Source: Salinimicrobium nanhaiense
GTDB lineage: Bacteria; Bacteroidota; Bacteroidia; Flavobacteriales; Flavobacteriaceae
DNA length: 64,000 nucleotides
Assembly: GCA_012038135.1 (NCBI GenBank)
Contig: JAAVJQ010000001.1
Coordinates: 434,001-498,000, forward strand
Direction of reading: 5' to 3'
The translations under genes and the position numbers were made by a program. The notes beneath the pieces were generated by a model that saw only the letters and a program-made list of their open reading frames with translations, was not told where the DNA came from and did not search any database. How positions within the stretch are numbered: the first letter of the stretch is position 1; every line of letters starts with the position of its first letter. This document shows, one piece after another, positions 33,856-43,500 of this stretch.

Positions 33856-34929
33856 ATGGAGAGGAGCGAATACATTAAAGGCAGGGGAGCACAGCATCAG
33901 GTCAAGAACAGGTTTGATGCTTTGTCCTACGAGATGCGGGATGATTTCCTGAATTTTTGTGCAGTAGAAGGGGAAGAGGCTACCTCCTCAAAAACGGCTT
34001 TTATAGACACCTTTCCAAAAACCATTGTTAACAAAGTCACCAGCCCCGATGTGGGGCTGGAATTTTCTCTCAACCCATACCAGGGCTGTGAACACGGCTG
34101 TGTTTACTGTTACGCAAGGAATTCGCATGAATACTGGGGCTATGGTGCGGGTCTTGATTTTGAACAGAAGATCCTGGTGAAGCAAAATGCGGTTGAACTG
34201 CTTGAGCAAAAACTCCGAAGCAAGAGCTGGAAAGCAGCACCTATAGTTCTTTCCGGAAATACAGATTGCTACCAACCGGTAGAACGCAGGCTGGAGATCA
34301 CCCGAAAATTGCTGCAGGTGTTCCTTAAGTATAAACATCCTGTGGGGATCATCACCAAAAATGCTTTGATCCAGCGGGATGTGGACATCCTGGAGGAGCT
34401 TGCAAAAGATAATCTCGTGCGGGTAAATCTATCTATTACTTCCCTGGATGAAAAGACGAGGCAGCTGCTGGAGCCCCGGACGGCCACTATTAAAAAAAGA
34501 CTGGAAACTATTGAAGTACTACATTCCAGGGGGATTCCTGTAAGTGTAATGATGGCTCCAATCATACCTTCCATTAACAGCCATGAGATCCTTCCCCTGG
34601 TGAAGGAGATTGCCGAAAGAGGTGCCTGCGGAGTGGGCTATACGGTGGTAAGGCTAAATGGCGCTATAGGAGAAGTCTTTTCTGCCTGGATAAGAAAAGC
34701 CATGCCAGACAGGGCAGAGAAGGTCCTTCATCAAATCGCCGAATGTCACAACGGAAATCTCAATGACAGCCGCTTTGGAACCCGAATGAAGGGCGACGGA
34801 AATATTGCCGACCAGGTCGCCCAGCAATTTGCCCTCGCAAGAAAATTATATTTAAAAGATAAAGAGCGGCCTAAACTGAACTGCGATCTACATGAGCAGT
34901 ACAAGGACGGGCAGATGAAACTCTTCTAA
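33856..34929 (+). CDS. PA0069-family radical SAM protein
   Basis: 357 residues from the ATG at 33856 (MERSEYIKGRGAQ); the TTG nine bases earlier lies inside a candidate promoter box. The radical SAM cluster motif is GCEHGCVYCYAR with Cys78, Cys82 and Cys85, followed by NSHEYWGYGAGLDFE, the hallmark of the PA0069/Rv2578c-like family (related to SplB in length and motif form). These enzymes generate a 5'-deoxyadenosyl radical; the substrate of this family is not established, with DNA or nucleotide repair often assumed. Its 3' end overlaps the convergent HD gene by 4 bp. Confidence 0.92.
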   Translation: MERSEYIKGRGAQHQVKNRFDALSYEMRDDFLNFCAVEGEEATSSKTAFIDTFPKTIVNKVTSPDVGLEFSLNPYQGCEHGCVYCYARNSHEYWGYGAGLDFEQKILVKQNAVELLEQKLRSKSWKAAPIVLSGNTDCYQPVERRLEITRKLLQVFLKYKHPVGIITKNALIQRDVDILEELAKDNLVRVNLSITSLDEKTRQLLEPRTATIKKRLETIEVLHSRGIPVSVMMAPIIPSINSHEILPLVKEIAERGACGVGYTVVRLNGAIGEVFSAWIRKAMPDRAEKVLHQIAECHNGNLNDSRFGTRMKGDGNIADQVAQQFALARKLYLKDKERPKLNCDLHEQYKDGQMKLF

Positions 34930-35594
34930 AAATCCCATTTTTGAGAGGTTAGTCCCCATTCTCCATAGAACTCTTTTAGAAAATGCTCCATAAATTCATG
35001 TCTTTCTGCGGCCAGTTTTTTGCCGGTGGTGGTGTTCATCCGGTCCTTTAGCAGAAGTAGTTTCTCGTAGAAGTGATTGATAGTTGGAGCGGTAGATTTC
35101 TTATATTCCTCTTTGCTCATGTTGAGGTTGGGCTTGATACCCGGATCAAAGATAGGCCTGTTTTTGAATCCGCCATAATTGAAGGTTCGGGCGATACCAA
35201 TGGCGCCTAAAGCATCCAATCGGTCTGCATCCTGCACCACCTGAAGCTCGGGTGAGTTGAAATTCTGCTGTTCATTTCCACCTTTAAAGGAAACCGAATT
35301 GATGATGTTCTCCACATGCTGGATCACCGCTTCGGGCACTTCCTTTCTTTCCAGAAAATCCCGTGCGATCTTAGGTCCTACTGACTCATCTCCATTATGA
35401 AATTTATAGTCTGCAATGTCGTGAAGCAGGGTTCCCAGTTCTACTACGAACAGGTCGACCTCTTCGCCTGCTGCTATCTCCCTGGCATTCTTTAGTACTC
35501 TCTGAATATGGAACCAGTCATGGCCTCCTTCGGCGTCTTTGAGCTTTTGCTGCACGAACTCTATGGCTTCGGCAATGATTTGATCTTTATCCAT
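34926..35594 (-). CDS. HD-domain phosphohydrolase
   Basis: 222 residues. Metal ligands of the HD fold are visible in GGHDWFHIQRV, LLHDIADYKFHNGD and VQDADRLDALGAIGIARTF, the pattern of the YedJ/PF01966-type small HD hydrolases with an R-LDALGAIGIAR segment. Such proteins hydrolyse nucleotides or phosphate esters in the cytosol; substrate unknown. It is one base downstream of the acyltransferase gene in the same orientation and therefore co-transcribed with it. Confidence 0.92.
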   Translation of the reverse strand: MDKDQIIAEAIEFVQQKLKDAEGGHDWFHIQRVLKNAREIAAGEEVDLFVVELGTLLHDIADYKFHNGDESVGPKIARDFLERKEVPEAVIQHVENIINSVSFKGGNEQQNFNSPELQVVQDADRLDALGAIGIARTFNYGGFKNRPIFDPGIKPNLNMSKEEYKKSTAPTINHFYEKLLLLKDRMNTTTGKKLAAERHEFMEHFLKEFYGEWGLTSQKWDF

Positions 35595-35595
35595 T

Positions 35596-36336
35596 TTATA
35601 TAATATCGGCAGTAATGCTTCGCTCTACTTTAGCTACAAGGGCTTCGGGATCATCTGAATTTGCAGGAAAAGGTTCGTGTACCTTCAGTATTAAATGTAC
35701 TCCTATCCCCATGGGAAAGCTTCCGTAGCGAAAGAGTTTCCAGCTGTTGTTGATGGTAATGGGAACTATAACGGCTTCGGGCATTTTTTTGATCAAAAGC
35801 TGTAAACCCTGTACGGCGAACTTTTTAGGTGCTCCGGTACGGCTGCGGGTGCCTTCAGGAAAAATAACGGCAGAACGTTTATTTTTGTTGAGGTAATCTG
35901 CAAACTGGCTCATCTTTACCAAAGCTTCCCTTCCATTCTTTCTGTCTATAAGAAGATTTCCGCCGTGCCTTAAATTGAAGGAGATGCTTGGAATGCCTTT
36001 ACCCAGTTCTTTTTTACTGACAAACTTGGGATGGTGTTCTCTAAAATGCCAGATGATCGGGGGGATGTCATACATGCCTTGGTGGTTAGCTACAAATATG
36101 CAGGACTTATCTGTAGGCAGCTGGTATGGATTTTCTATGCTATACCGCGTTCCCAACAGGTTAAGGCAGCGCAGCAGGAAAAAATTAAAGATGTCCACAC
36201 TTTTTTTGTGAGCTTCATAGCCGCCAAGCTTCAGAGAAATCCACTGTATAGGGTGGAAAACCAAAAGGTTGATAAAGAAAAAAATGTAAAAAACTACCGA
36301 AAGTGGGTAGGAAAGGATCTTTTTAAAAGTTTTCAT
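35596..36336 (-). CDS. plsC: 1-acyl-sn-glycerol-3-phosphate acyltransferase
   Basis: 246 residues from the ATG at 36336 (MKTFKKILSYPL); a GTG two codons upstream is the only alternative. One N-terminal membrane segment (about 10-28). The acyltransferase block I is VANHQGMYDIPP, a variant of N-H-x4-D with His and Asp retained, and block III is FPEGTRSRTG. It acylates lysophosphatidate to phosphatidate at the inner membrane. Followed after one base by the HD hydrolase. Confidence 0.9.
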   Translation of the reverse strand: MKTFKKILSYPLSVVFYIFFFINLLVFHPIQWISLKLGGYEAHKKSVDIFNFFLLRCLNLLGTRYSIENPYQLPTDKSCIFVANHQGMYDIPPIIWHFREHHPKFVSKKELGKGIPSISFNLRHGGNLLIDRKNGREALVKMSQFADYLNKNKRSAVIFPEGTRSRTGAPKKFAVQGLQLLIKKMPEAVIVPITINNSWKLFRYGSFPMGIGVHLILKVHEPFPANSDDPEALVAKVERSITADII

Positions 36337-36441
36337 TTGCACTTTCTTACAGAAGCCGCAATTTCTGCAATTTTATCCTGCTGTGCAAAATTGAATTAAA
36401 CCTGCAGGTTTTCGGTTTTACATGGGTTTCTTCAAAAAATA

Positions 36442-36474
36442 AAGCCTGTCAAAAATTTAATTTTTGACAGGCTT
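36442..36474 (-). terminator. Rho-independent terminator after the bacilliredoxin
   Basis: AAGCCTGTCAAAAA (36442-36455) pairs with TTTTTGACAGGCTT (36461-36474) over a 5-nt loop. On the minus strand it follows the bacilliredoxin stop at 36495 and runs into a T-rich tail. Confidence 0.85.
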
Positions 36475-36494
36475 TTACAACTTCTCTCTGCAGA

Positions 36495-36905
36495 TTAGCA
36501 GAATTCGTTGAAGGCTTCAGTAAGATTATCGGCAATAATTTCAGCCGGACGTCCTTCGATGTGGTGTCTTTCGAGCATGTGAACCAGTTCCCCATCTCTA
36601 AATAAAGCCATTGATGGCGAAGATGGAGGGAATGGTACCATATAATCACGGGCTTTATCTGTTGCCTCACGATCTACCCCTGCAAAAACAGTCACCAGGT
36701 GATCCGGTCTCTTGCTGTTTTGTAAAGACATTCTGGCTGCCGGCCTTGCGTTAGCCGCGGCACATCCGCAAACAGAATTCACCACTACCAGGGTAGTACC
36801 TTTTCTGGCAATTGCCTCATCAACCTGCTCTTCTGTATGTAATTCTTCAAAACCAATGCTGGTAAGGTCCTCACGCATGGGCTTAACTAATTCCGGTGGA
36901 TACAT
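36495..36905 (-). CDS. Bacilliredoxin (BrxA/BrxB, YphP/YqiW family)
   Basis: 136 residues from the ATG at 36905 (MYPPELVKPMREDL). The open frame extends 45 residues upstream, but that part reads as promoter DNA and the family begins here. The redox motif is VCGCAA with Cys46 and Cys48, the C-G-C form. Bacilliredoxins remove bacillithiol mixed disulfides, although Bacteroidota species making bacillithiol-like thiols are only partly documented. A thioredoxin-like disulfide reductase role in the cytosol is a safe reading. Ends in a strong terminator. Confidence 0.93.
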   Translation of the reverse strand: MYPPELVKPMREDLTSIGFEELHTEEQVDEAIARKGTTLVVVNSVCGCAAANARPAARMSLQNSKRPDHLVTVFAGVDREATDKARDYMVPFPPSSPSMALFRDGELVHMLERHHIEGRPAEIIADNLTEAFNEFC

Positions 36906-37024
36906 ATATTTAAATTTTGTAATTAGAACTAAAGTGCAAAGATACCAAATAATTACAAGTGCATAAATTTTAGGTATATAAACCCCGACTTTGTTGAACC
37001 GGAGTATTACTGAAGCATAAATAC

Positions 37025-37032
37025 TATCTTTG
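37025..37032 (+). promoter_or_regulatory. Candidate -7 box for the DnaJ/TerB gene
   Basis: TATCTTTG (TAnnTTTG consensus) lies 19 bp before the ATG at 37052, in the divergent gap shared with the bacilliredoxin gene. No -33 TTTG at normal spacing was found. Confidence 0.45.
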
Positions 37033-37051
37033 CACCGCAAAAAATTATAGA

Positions 37052-37780
37052 ATGATCAAATGGTTTGCCGCCTTTGTCGGTTTAATGTTTTATGGATACC
37101 GGGGCGCTATTCTTGGATTTATCATAGGTAGTCTCATCGACATGCTCACCCGGTCCGGGGGTGGCGGATTCCGTGTTTTTACACAGGAACAGCAAGTGAC
37201 CCCGGGAGATTTCGAACTTCACCTGTTGACCCTTTCGGCCATTGTTATTAAAGCCGATGGAAGGGTGAGCCAGCAGGAAATGGATTATGTGCGCAATTAT
37301 TTTGTACAGGCCTACGGTAAGGAACGCGCAAATGCTGTTTTTCGCACCTTTAATGAGGTAGTGAAGAGCAGGGAACTTGATGAGGCAAGAATAGCTCAAT
37401 TCCTTGCTGCCCGCACCCAATATGCCGCCCGGCTCCAGATCGTTCACTTCCTGTTTAGCATTGCCAATGCCGATGGGCGGGTGAGTGAAGCTGAGGCGAG
37501 AAAAATTCGTTCTATTGCAGGTCATCTTCGAATTGGAGTGAAAGATTTTGAGAGCCTCCATGCCATGTTCTTTAAAACTACAGACGATGCCTATAAGATC
37601 CTTGAGATCGACAAATCGGCTACCGATGCCGAGGTGAAAAAGGCTTATCGTGAGATGGCTAAAAAATATCATCCGGACAAACTTCAGCATATGGATGAGG
37701 CCTATAGAAAAGGCGCGGAAGAAAAATTCCGAAGAGTGCAGGAAGCTTACGAGAAAATTCAAAAGGAGAGAGGAATCTAA
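37052..37780 (+). CDS. DjlA-like membrane co-chaperone (TerB + DnaJ domains)
   Basis: 242 residues. A short N-terminal membrane segment (residues 3-30, with GYRGAILGFIIGSLIDML) carries glycine motifs like those of DjlA. A central TerB-type helical domain follows (about 65-170; two acidic metal-site-like repeats IKADGRVSQQEM and ANADGRVSEAEA). The C-terminal J domain has the Hsp70-stimulating KKYHPDKL (His-Pro-Asp). It would recruit DnaK to the inner membrane. Single-gene unit by position. Confidence 0.9.
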   Translation: MIKWFAAFVGLMFYGYRGAILGFIIGSLIDMLTRSGGGGFRVFTQEQQVTPGDFELHLLTLSAIVIKADGRVSQQEMDYVRNYFVQAYGKERANAVFRTFNEVVKSRELDEARIAQFLAARTQYAARLQIVHFLFSIANADGRVSEAEARKIRSIAGHLRIGVKDFESLHAMFFKTTDDAYKILEIDKSATDAEVKKAYREMAKKYHPDKLQHMDEAYRKGAEEKFRRVQEAYEKIQKERGI

Positions 37781-37865
37781 AGCTCTCCCGGGGTTAGCCA
37801 GTTATTCTTAAAGGGGGAAATTCAACGTCTTTAAAAAGCAATAACTGCCAATCTTCTGCTGAATA

Positions 37866-37881
37866 TTTAGGCATACCTAAA
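37866..37881. promoter_or_regulatory. DtxR/MntR-type operator palindrome
   Basis: TTTAGG-CATA-CCTAAA is a palindrome with perfect 6-bp arms, very similar to MntR/DtxR-family boxes of the form TTTAGGC..GCCTAAA. It lies 50-65 bp before the regulator's start codon and just upstream of a candidate -7 box, where a -33 element would be. A second partial copy, AAGGTATGCC, overlaps the start codon at 37926-37935. This fits autoregulation by the metal-loaded repressor. Confidence 0.7.
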
Positions 37882-37900
37882 AATATTATTCTATTTACCT

Positions 37901-37908
37901 TACTTTTG
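37901..37908 (+). promoter_or_regulatory. Candidate -7 box of the mntR-like/ZIP operon
   Basis: TACTTTTG matches TAnnTTTG, 22 bp before the ATG at 37931 and 20 bp after the palindromic operator. Confidence 0.5.
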
Positions 37909-37930
37909 TTGCTGAACAACTGAATAAGGT

Positions 37931-38587
37931 ATGCCAAGTTACTCTGAAGAAAATTATCTCAAAGCAATTTTCCATCTCCAAAAAGGAAAAGCTGATGGGG
38001 TTAGCACCAATGCTTTAGCCGAAAAGCTGGAGACAAGAGCTTCATCTGTTAGTGAGATGGTGAAGAAATTGTCCCGCAAGGAACTGGTCTCTTATAAAAA
38101 ATACCAGGGGGTGAGCCTGAGTGAGAAAGGCAGGAAGACTGCAGTCGAGATCATTCGGAAACATAGGTTGTGGGAATATTTTCTGGTGGAAAAGCTAAAT
38201 TTCAGCTGGACAGAGGTCCATGATGTGGCCGAGCAGCTGGAACATATTCAATCTGAAAAATTGGTTGCAGAGCTGGATAAATTCCTTGGATTTCCACGTA
38301 AGGACCCGCATGGAGATCCCATTCCCGATTTCAATGGCAATTTCCAGTCGGTGGAAAAAGTGGTTTTGGCCGAGGTTGAGCCGGGTCAAAAAGGTCTTTG
38401 CATAGGGGTAAGAGATTCTTCCATGGAATTCCTGGAATATCTCGATAAGAATGAGATCGCCCTGGGGAAGAACATAGAAGTTTTGGAGAGAGAGGAGTTC
38501 GATCAATCTGTCCTCATAAAACTTGAGGGTAAAAAACTTCACATATCAAAAATCATTGCCAATAACCTTTTTATAAAAACAATTTAA
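37931..38587 (+). CDS. DtxR/MntR-family metal-dependent transcriptional regulator
   Basis: 218 residues. The N-terminal winged helix (SEENYLKAIFHLQKG, NALAEKLETRASSVSEMVKKL) is typical of iron-dependent repressors. A dimerisation/metal-binding domain has VHDVAEQLEHI with His and Glu ligands. The C-terminal FeoA/SH3-like domain spans about 140-218. The regulator probably senses Mn2+ or Fe2+ and represses the downstream ZIP transporter and itself through the palindrome at 37866. It is followed one base later by the ZIP gene. Mn versus Fe specificity cannot be assigned by eye. Confidence 0.92.
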   Translation: MPSYSEENYLKAIFHLQKGKADGVSTNALAEKLETRASSVSEMVKKLSRKELVSYKKYQGVSLSEKGRKTAVEIIRKHRLWEYFLVEKLNFSWTEVHDVAEQLEHIQSEKLVAELDKFLGFPRKDPHGDPIPDFNGNFQSVEKVVLAEVEPGQKGLCIGVRDSSMEFLEYLDKNEIALGKNIEVLEREEFDQSVLIKLEGKKLHISKIIANNLFIKTI

Positions 38588-38588
38588 T

Positions 38589-39410
38589 ATGAATTCCATA
38601 ATAGCATATTTTGAAAGTTTAGATCCCGTGATGGCCGCCTTTTTGGCAACCCTTTTTACCTGGGGCTTAACCGCATTGGGAGCTTCTTTGGTCTTTTTAT
38701 TCAAAAAAATGAACAGAGCTTTATTTGACGGAATGCTGGGATTTACAGGCGGAGTGATGGTGGCAGCCAGTTTTTGGAGTCTGTTGGCTCCGGGAATAGA
38801 AATGAGTGAGGGGGAAGGATTTGTTAAAGTGATTCCTGCCGTAGTAGGTTTTGGACTGGGAGCCTTCTTTATTTTTGGCCTGGACAAGATCCTGCCTCAC
38901 CTTCACGTCAATTTTAAAATGGCCGATAAAGAAGGGGTAAAAACGCCCTGGCATAGATCTGTACTCCTTACCCTTGCAATTACTTTACATAACATTCCGG
39001 AAGGTCTTGCCATAGGTGTACTTTTCGGGGGTGCCGCAATGGGATTGGAAGGTGCCAGTATAGGTGGAGCTGTTGCTCTCGCTATGGGAATTGGGCTCCA
39101 AAACTTTCCTGAAGGTTTTGCTGTGGCAATGCCTTTAAGAGGTCAGGGAATGAGTAGATGGAAGAGCTGGAATTACGGGCAGCTTTCGGCTATTGTAGAG
39201 CCTATTGCAGCAGTTTTAGGGGCATGGGCAGTGATGACATTTGAGCCTATACTGCCCTACGCGCTGTGCTTTGCAGCCGGAGCAATGATCTTTGTAGTGG
39301 TTGAAGAAGTAATTCCTGAGGCTCAACAGGATAGATTTACAGATATAGCCACTATGGGCTTCATCGGAGGATTTATGGTCATGATGACTCTCGATGTGGG
39401 GCTTAGCTAA
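38589..39410 (+). CDS. ZIP family metal transporter (GufA type)
   Basis: 273 residues with about eight membrane helices. The intramembrane metal site motifs are LHNIPEGLAIGV (TM4) and LQNFPEGFAVAM (TM5), the GufA-subfamily version in which the second motif begins with Asn in place of His. A variable acidic/His loop (LPHLHVNFKMADKEG) precedes TM4. ZIP proteins import Zn2+, Mn2+ or Fe2+ into the cytosol. Its position one base behind a DtxR-type regulator suggests uptake controlled by metal sufficiency. The 3' end overlaps the convergent CzcB-like gene by 4 bp. Confidence 0.92.
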   Translation: MNSIIAYFESLDPVMAAFLATLFTWGLTALGASLVFLFKKMNRALFDGMLGFTGGVMVAASFWSLLAPGIEMSEGEGFVKVIPAVVGFGLGAFFIFGLDKILPHLHVNFKMADKEGVKTPWHRSVLLTLAITLHNIPEGLAIGVLFGGAAMGLEGASIGGAVALAMGIGLQNFPEGFAVAMPLRGQGMSRWKSWNYGQLSAIVEPIAAVLGAWAVMTFEPILPYALCFAAGAMIFVVVEEVIPEAQQDRFTDIATMGFIGGFMVMMTLDVGLS

Positions 39411-40531
39411 TTTCCCAATAAATTGAATGCTCCCCTGGTAAGGACCTGTTTTCCTGTTAAAGCTTCAGGATCTTCAAGAGTAGTATACCCTTTGAACGTT
39501 TCCGCAGGCTTTACCTCTCTGCGGTTAAAAATATAGTTTTCCCCGCTGTTTTGATCCAGAACCAGTACGTAAAAAGCATTATCCACTTCCACGATTGCTT
39601 CTTCAGGAAGAGCCGGTAAGTCCTTGTTTTTGGTGATTATTTGTGCTTCCACGAACATTCCTACCGCAAACTTTTCTTTAAGGCTGTCTGCCAGGTGAGC
39701 GTGAACTCCTGCCCTGCGATCTTCATCTATTATTTTCCCTACCAGCCATACTTCAGCTTCATAATTTGTAGCGGGATATTGAGGCATTGTAAAATGCACC
39801 TTTTGACCTTCCCTGATCCTCATCAGGTCCTTTTCAAAAGCATTGAGTTCAAGGTGAAGATGATCTGTGTTCACGATTTCCATAATGTTATAGTTGTGTT
39901 CCACGAACATTCCCCTAGATACATTCACCCGGTCAACTGTACCGCTTATAGGGGTATAAATGTTAATTTCTGAAGTTACTTTCCCTGCCTCCACCTTCTG
40001 CGGGTCGATATTCAACATTTGTAGCCTCTTTCGCAAAGCATTGTACCGCGCCAACCCCGTTTTGTATTCACTTTGGGCCCTTAGAAAATTTTTTTCTGAA
40101 GTGATCTTTTCCCCGAACATGATCTCCTGCCTTTCAGTTTCTGACCGGAGATAAGCCAGCTGTCCTGCTAATTCAAGATATTCCTGCTGCAGCTCTACAT
40201 ATCTCGGATTTTCGAGGCTCAAAATGAGCTGTCCCTGCTTAACTTTACTTCCTTCCAAAAGCGGCGAGCGCTTCACGTATCCTCCTTCAAAAACATTAAT
40301 AATGGCCCGGTTTTCCGGCGGTACATCAATCTTGCCGTTTACCCTTATCACGTCGGGAAAATTCTGCACCGTCAATTTCCCCAACTCCATTTCATTATGA
40401 TCGAATTGTTCTTTGGAAATTGCTATTCCCCCGGAGTTTTCGTTTCGGTTGGCCGTGTCCTCTTGAGGTTCAGACTTGCAGGAAAAGAGGAGCAATACTG
40501 TCAAAAAGGCTAAAATTTTAATGCTTTTCAT
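39407..40531 (-). CDS. RND efflux periplasmic adaptor lipoprotein (CzcB-like)
   Basis: 374 residues. The lipoprotein signal MKSIKILAFLTVLLLFSC has a lipobox cysteine at residue 18. A membrane-fusion-protein body follows: barrel-sandwich hybrid segments (GGYVKRSPLLEGSKVKQGQ and EINIYTPISGTVDRVNVSRG), an alpha-helical hairpin (about 110-165) and a beta-barrel domain. It links the inner-membrane RND pump to the outer-membrane channel for heavy-metal efflux (Co, Zn, Cd or Cu/Ag). The ATG overlaps the stop of the CzcA-TolC fusion gene (ATGA). Confidence 0.92.
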   Translation of the reverse strand: MKSIKILAFLTVLLLFSCKSEPQEDTANRNENSGGIAISKEQFDHNEMELGKLTVQNFPDVIRVNGKIDVPPENRAIINVFEGGYVKRSPLLEGSKVKQGQLILSLENPRYVELQQEYLELAGQLAYLRSETERQEIMFGEKITSEKNFLRAQSEYKTGLARYNALRKRLQMLNIDPQKVEAGKVTSEINIYTPISGTVDRVNVSRGMFVEHNYNIMEIVNTDHLHLELNAFEKDLMRIREGQKVHFTMPQYPATNYEAEVWLVGKIIDEDRRAGVHAHLADSLKEKFAVGMFVEAQIITKNKDLPALPEEAIVEVDNAFYVLVLDQNSGENYIFNRREVKPAETFKGYTTLEDPEALTGKQVLTRGAFNLLGN

Positions 40532-43500
40532 GGTTCAAGGATCATTAGTTGATTTATTGCAATCACGGTTTGATTGTAGGCGTAGAGTGTTTCCAGGTAG
40601 GACAACCTTATTCTGTAAGCATTCTCAAGACTTAAGATATACTGGAAGAAATCTATTTCCCCGTTTTGATAGCTAAGATTTGCTGTTCTTAAAATTTCTT
40701 CTGAAAGTTCACTGCCTTCTATTTCATAATAAGAGAGTGCTTCTTCAAGTTGCTCCATCTCTTTTAAAAGCTGCAGATATTGTGTTTCGAGAAGGAGGTT
40801 ATTCTGTCGGGCTTCTTCGGAAGCAATTTCAGTAGCTATTTTTGCCGCTTTAATGCGGGCAGCATTTCCGCTGAAGAGGAGAGGGATGCGCAGCCCCGCC
40901 TGGTATCCTGAAAGATGGTCGTTAATGTCTTCATTCAATCCGCGGAAATAGCTGAAGGTGATCCCGGGTAAGAGGCGTTGTTTTTCAACTGAAGTTTCGG
41001 CTTTTGCCAGGGAAATTCGTTGGTCATATACTTGTTTTAGTACATGTTGATCTATGCCAGGACGGGTAATTTCCATTTTTTCGAGGGGAGCAGGGGCTAT
41101 TTGAAGATCTTTTTCAACCTGGATGATCTTAAGTAAACCCGTATAGGCTAAATTTACGTCTGTTTCAGCTTTTTTAAGCTCGAGCTTAAGTTCCCGTTGC
41201 CGGGCCCGGGCAGTGATCTTTTCCAGGTAATTGGTCTCTCCGAGTTCGAACCTGCGGTCGGCAGCATGAGAAAAATTGCTGTACAAGGTGTCGATGACAC
41301 TAAAAATTTCCTTCTTTTTCTGTGTGTATTGGTATCTTAAAAATCCCAGCGCCAACTGCTGTTCAAGGTTCTTTTGAAAAAATTCATATTGGAGCTTTTC
41401 ATATTTTATGCTCTCCTTATACCGCTTCAGTTGAGCAAAGTAGAGAGTGGGGAAATCAAAGTTTTGATCCACTCCCAGCATTTTAAGCGGTTCTCCATTG
41501 GCCAAAAATTCAATGTCGTTTCGGCTGTAATAAACATCGGTCTTATCAAAAGTAAAAGCGGCTCCTTTCATGCTTTCAGCTTGTTCCACTTTTAAGGCTG
41601 CGGCCCTGACTTCAGAATTATTTTCCAGGGCTAAATTCAGAAGTTCATCGAAAGTCAGTGGTTTTTCCTGAGCAATGCCCGGAATCGAAAAAAGCAAAAG
41701 GATCAAAAGAAGCTTTTTCCTTTTACCCGATCTTCTTTTGCGGGGTTTTGCTATTTCGGTTTTTCCGAAGAGGGAAAACAGGATAGGCAGCACGATCAGT
41801 GTGAGAAAGGTAGCGGTAACCAAACCTCCAATTACCACTGTTGCCAAAGGTCTCTGCACTTCTGCACCGGCATTGGTAGAAACAGCAATTGGTAAAAAAC
41901 CAAGCGCAGCTGCAGAGGCTGTAAGCAATACTGCTCTTAATCGGTCCCTGGCCCCGACTTTTACAAGTTCATCCCCATGTTTCATTCCTTGATTTTTTAG
42001 ATGATTAAAATGCTCGATGAGTACGATCCCGTTCAAGACTGCTATTCCAAAAAGGGCAATAAAACCGACTCCTGCCGAGATGCTGAAAGGCATATCCCGT
42101 AGCCACAGCAGCCAGATGCCTCCTACGGCCGACAAAGGAATAGCCGAATAGATGATGAGCGTTTCTTTTATGGAATTAAATGCAAAATACAAAAGGAAGA
42201 AGATCAGGATCAGGGCAACGGGAACAGCAAATTTTAGCCTTTTTGAGGCTTTCTGAAGGTTCTCGAATTGTCCGCCGTAGGAGATGGTATAACCGGGAGG
42301 CAGATCCAGATTTTCATCGAGGATCTTCTGAACATCATCAACAACCGACTGCAGATCTCGGTTTCTCACATTAATTCCTACCACGATACGTCTTTTGGTT
42401 TCATCCCTGGAGATCTTGGCAGCCGATTTGCGGTAAGATATCTCTGCGACTTCACTAAGAGGTATTTTTCCGCCTTCAGGAAGGTCCACGTAGAGGTTTT
42501 GCAGATCTGAAATATCTTTCCTGTTTTCGGTATCCAGTCTTACTACCAGGTCAAATCTCTTTTCTCCCTCAAAAACGCTGCCTACAGTCTTTCCTCCAAA
42601 GGCCATACTCACTATTTCATTGAGATCGGCAACATTTAATCCATATCTGGCGATCTTACTTCGATTAAATTTTACGGCCATTTGAGGCAAGCCCTCTACT
42701 TTTTCTACGGTAATATCGGCGGCGCCTTCCACATTCCTTATAAGATCTTCTATTTGTGCAGCTTTACTGCTCAGGACCCCCAGGTTTTCTCCAAAGATCT
42801 TAATGGCAATATCTGCCCGAACCCCGGTAATAAGTTCATTAAACCTCATTTCTATGGGTTGGGTGAATTCCACCTCCATTCCGGGTAAAATTGCCAGAGC
42901 CTCCTTGAATTTATCGGCGAGCTCATCCTTAGAGTCTGCGCTTACCCATTCGCCTTTTGGCTTGAGAGTGACAATGACATCACTTTCTTCCATAGACATA
43001 GGATCTGTAGGAACTTCGGCAGCACCAATTCTTGAAACCACCTGGTCTACTTCAGGAAAATTTTCGATCAAAATGCGTTCTATTTCCGTAGTGATCTCTA
43101 TAGTCTTACTTAAAGAGGTGCCGGTTTTTAGTACAGGCTGGATCACAAAATCTCCTTCATCCAGCGTAGGCACAAATTCTCCTCCCATGGTTGTAAAAAG
43201 GTAAATACTGGCAGCAAGAAGCAGGACCGCTAATCCCAGGACCACTTTTTTGACCTTCAGGGCGCGGGTAATTGTAGCCTCATAGGTTCTGTTGAGAAAA
43301 TTCATCAACCTTACTGACCAGTTTTTGGGTCCCTGTTTTGAAGGCTTGATAAAAAGGGAAGATACTACCGGTACATAAGTAAAACAGAGGATCATAGCAC
43401 CAATAAGGGCAAAACTGAAGGTGAGGGCCATAGGGCGGAACATTTTTCCTTCCACCCCTGTTAAAGAAAGAATGGGAATGAACACTATTAGGATGATCAA

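Noticed and set aside
37082..37762. Long open frame of 226 codons on the minus strand opposite the DnaJ/TerB gene
   Set aside because: It is fully antisense to a gene with clear J-domain and TerB motifs, has no recognisable domain and reads as the complement of conserved sequence.
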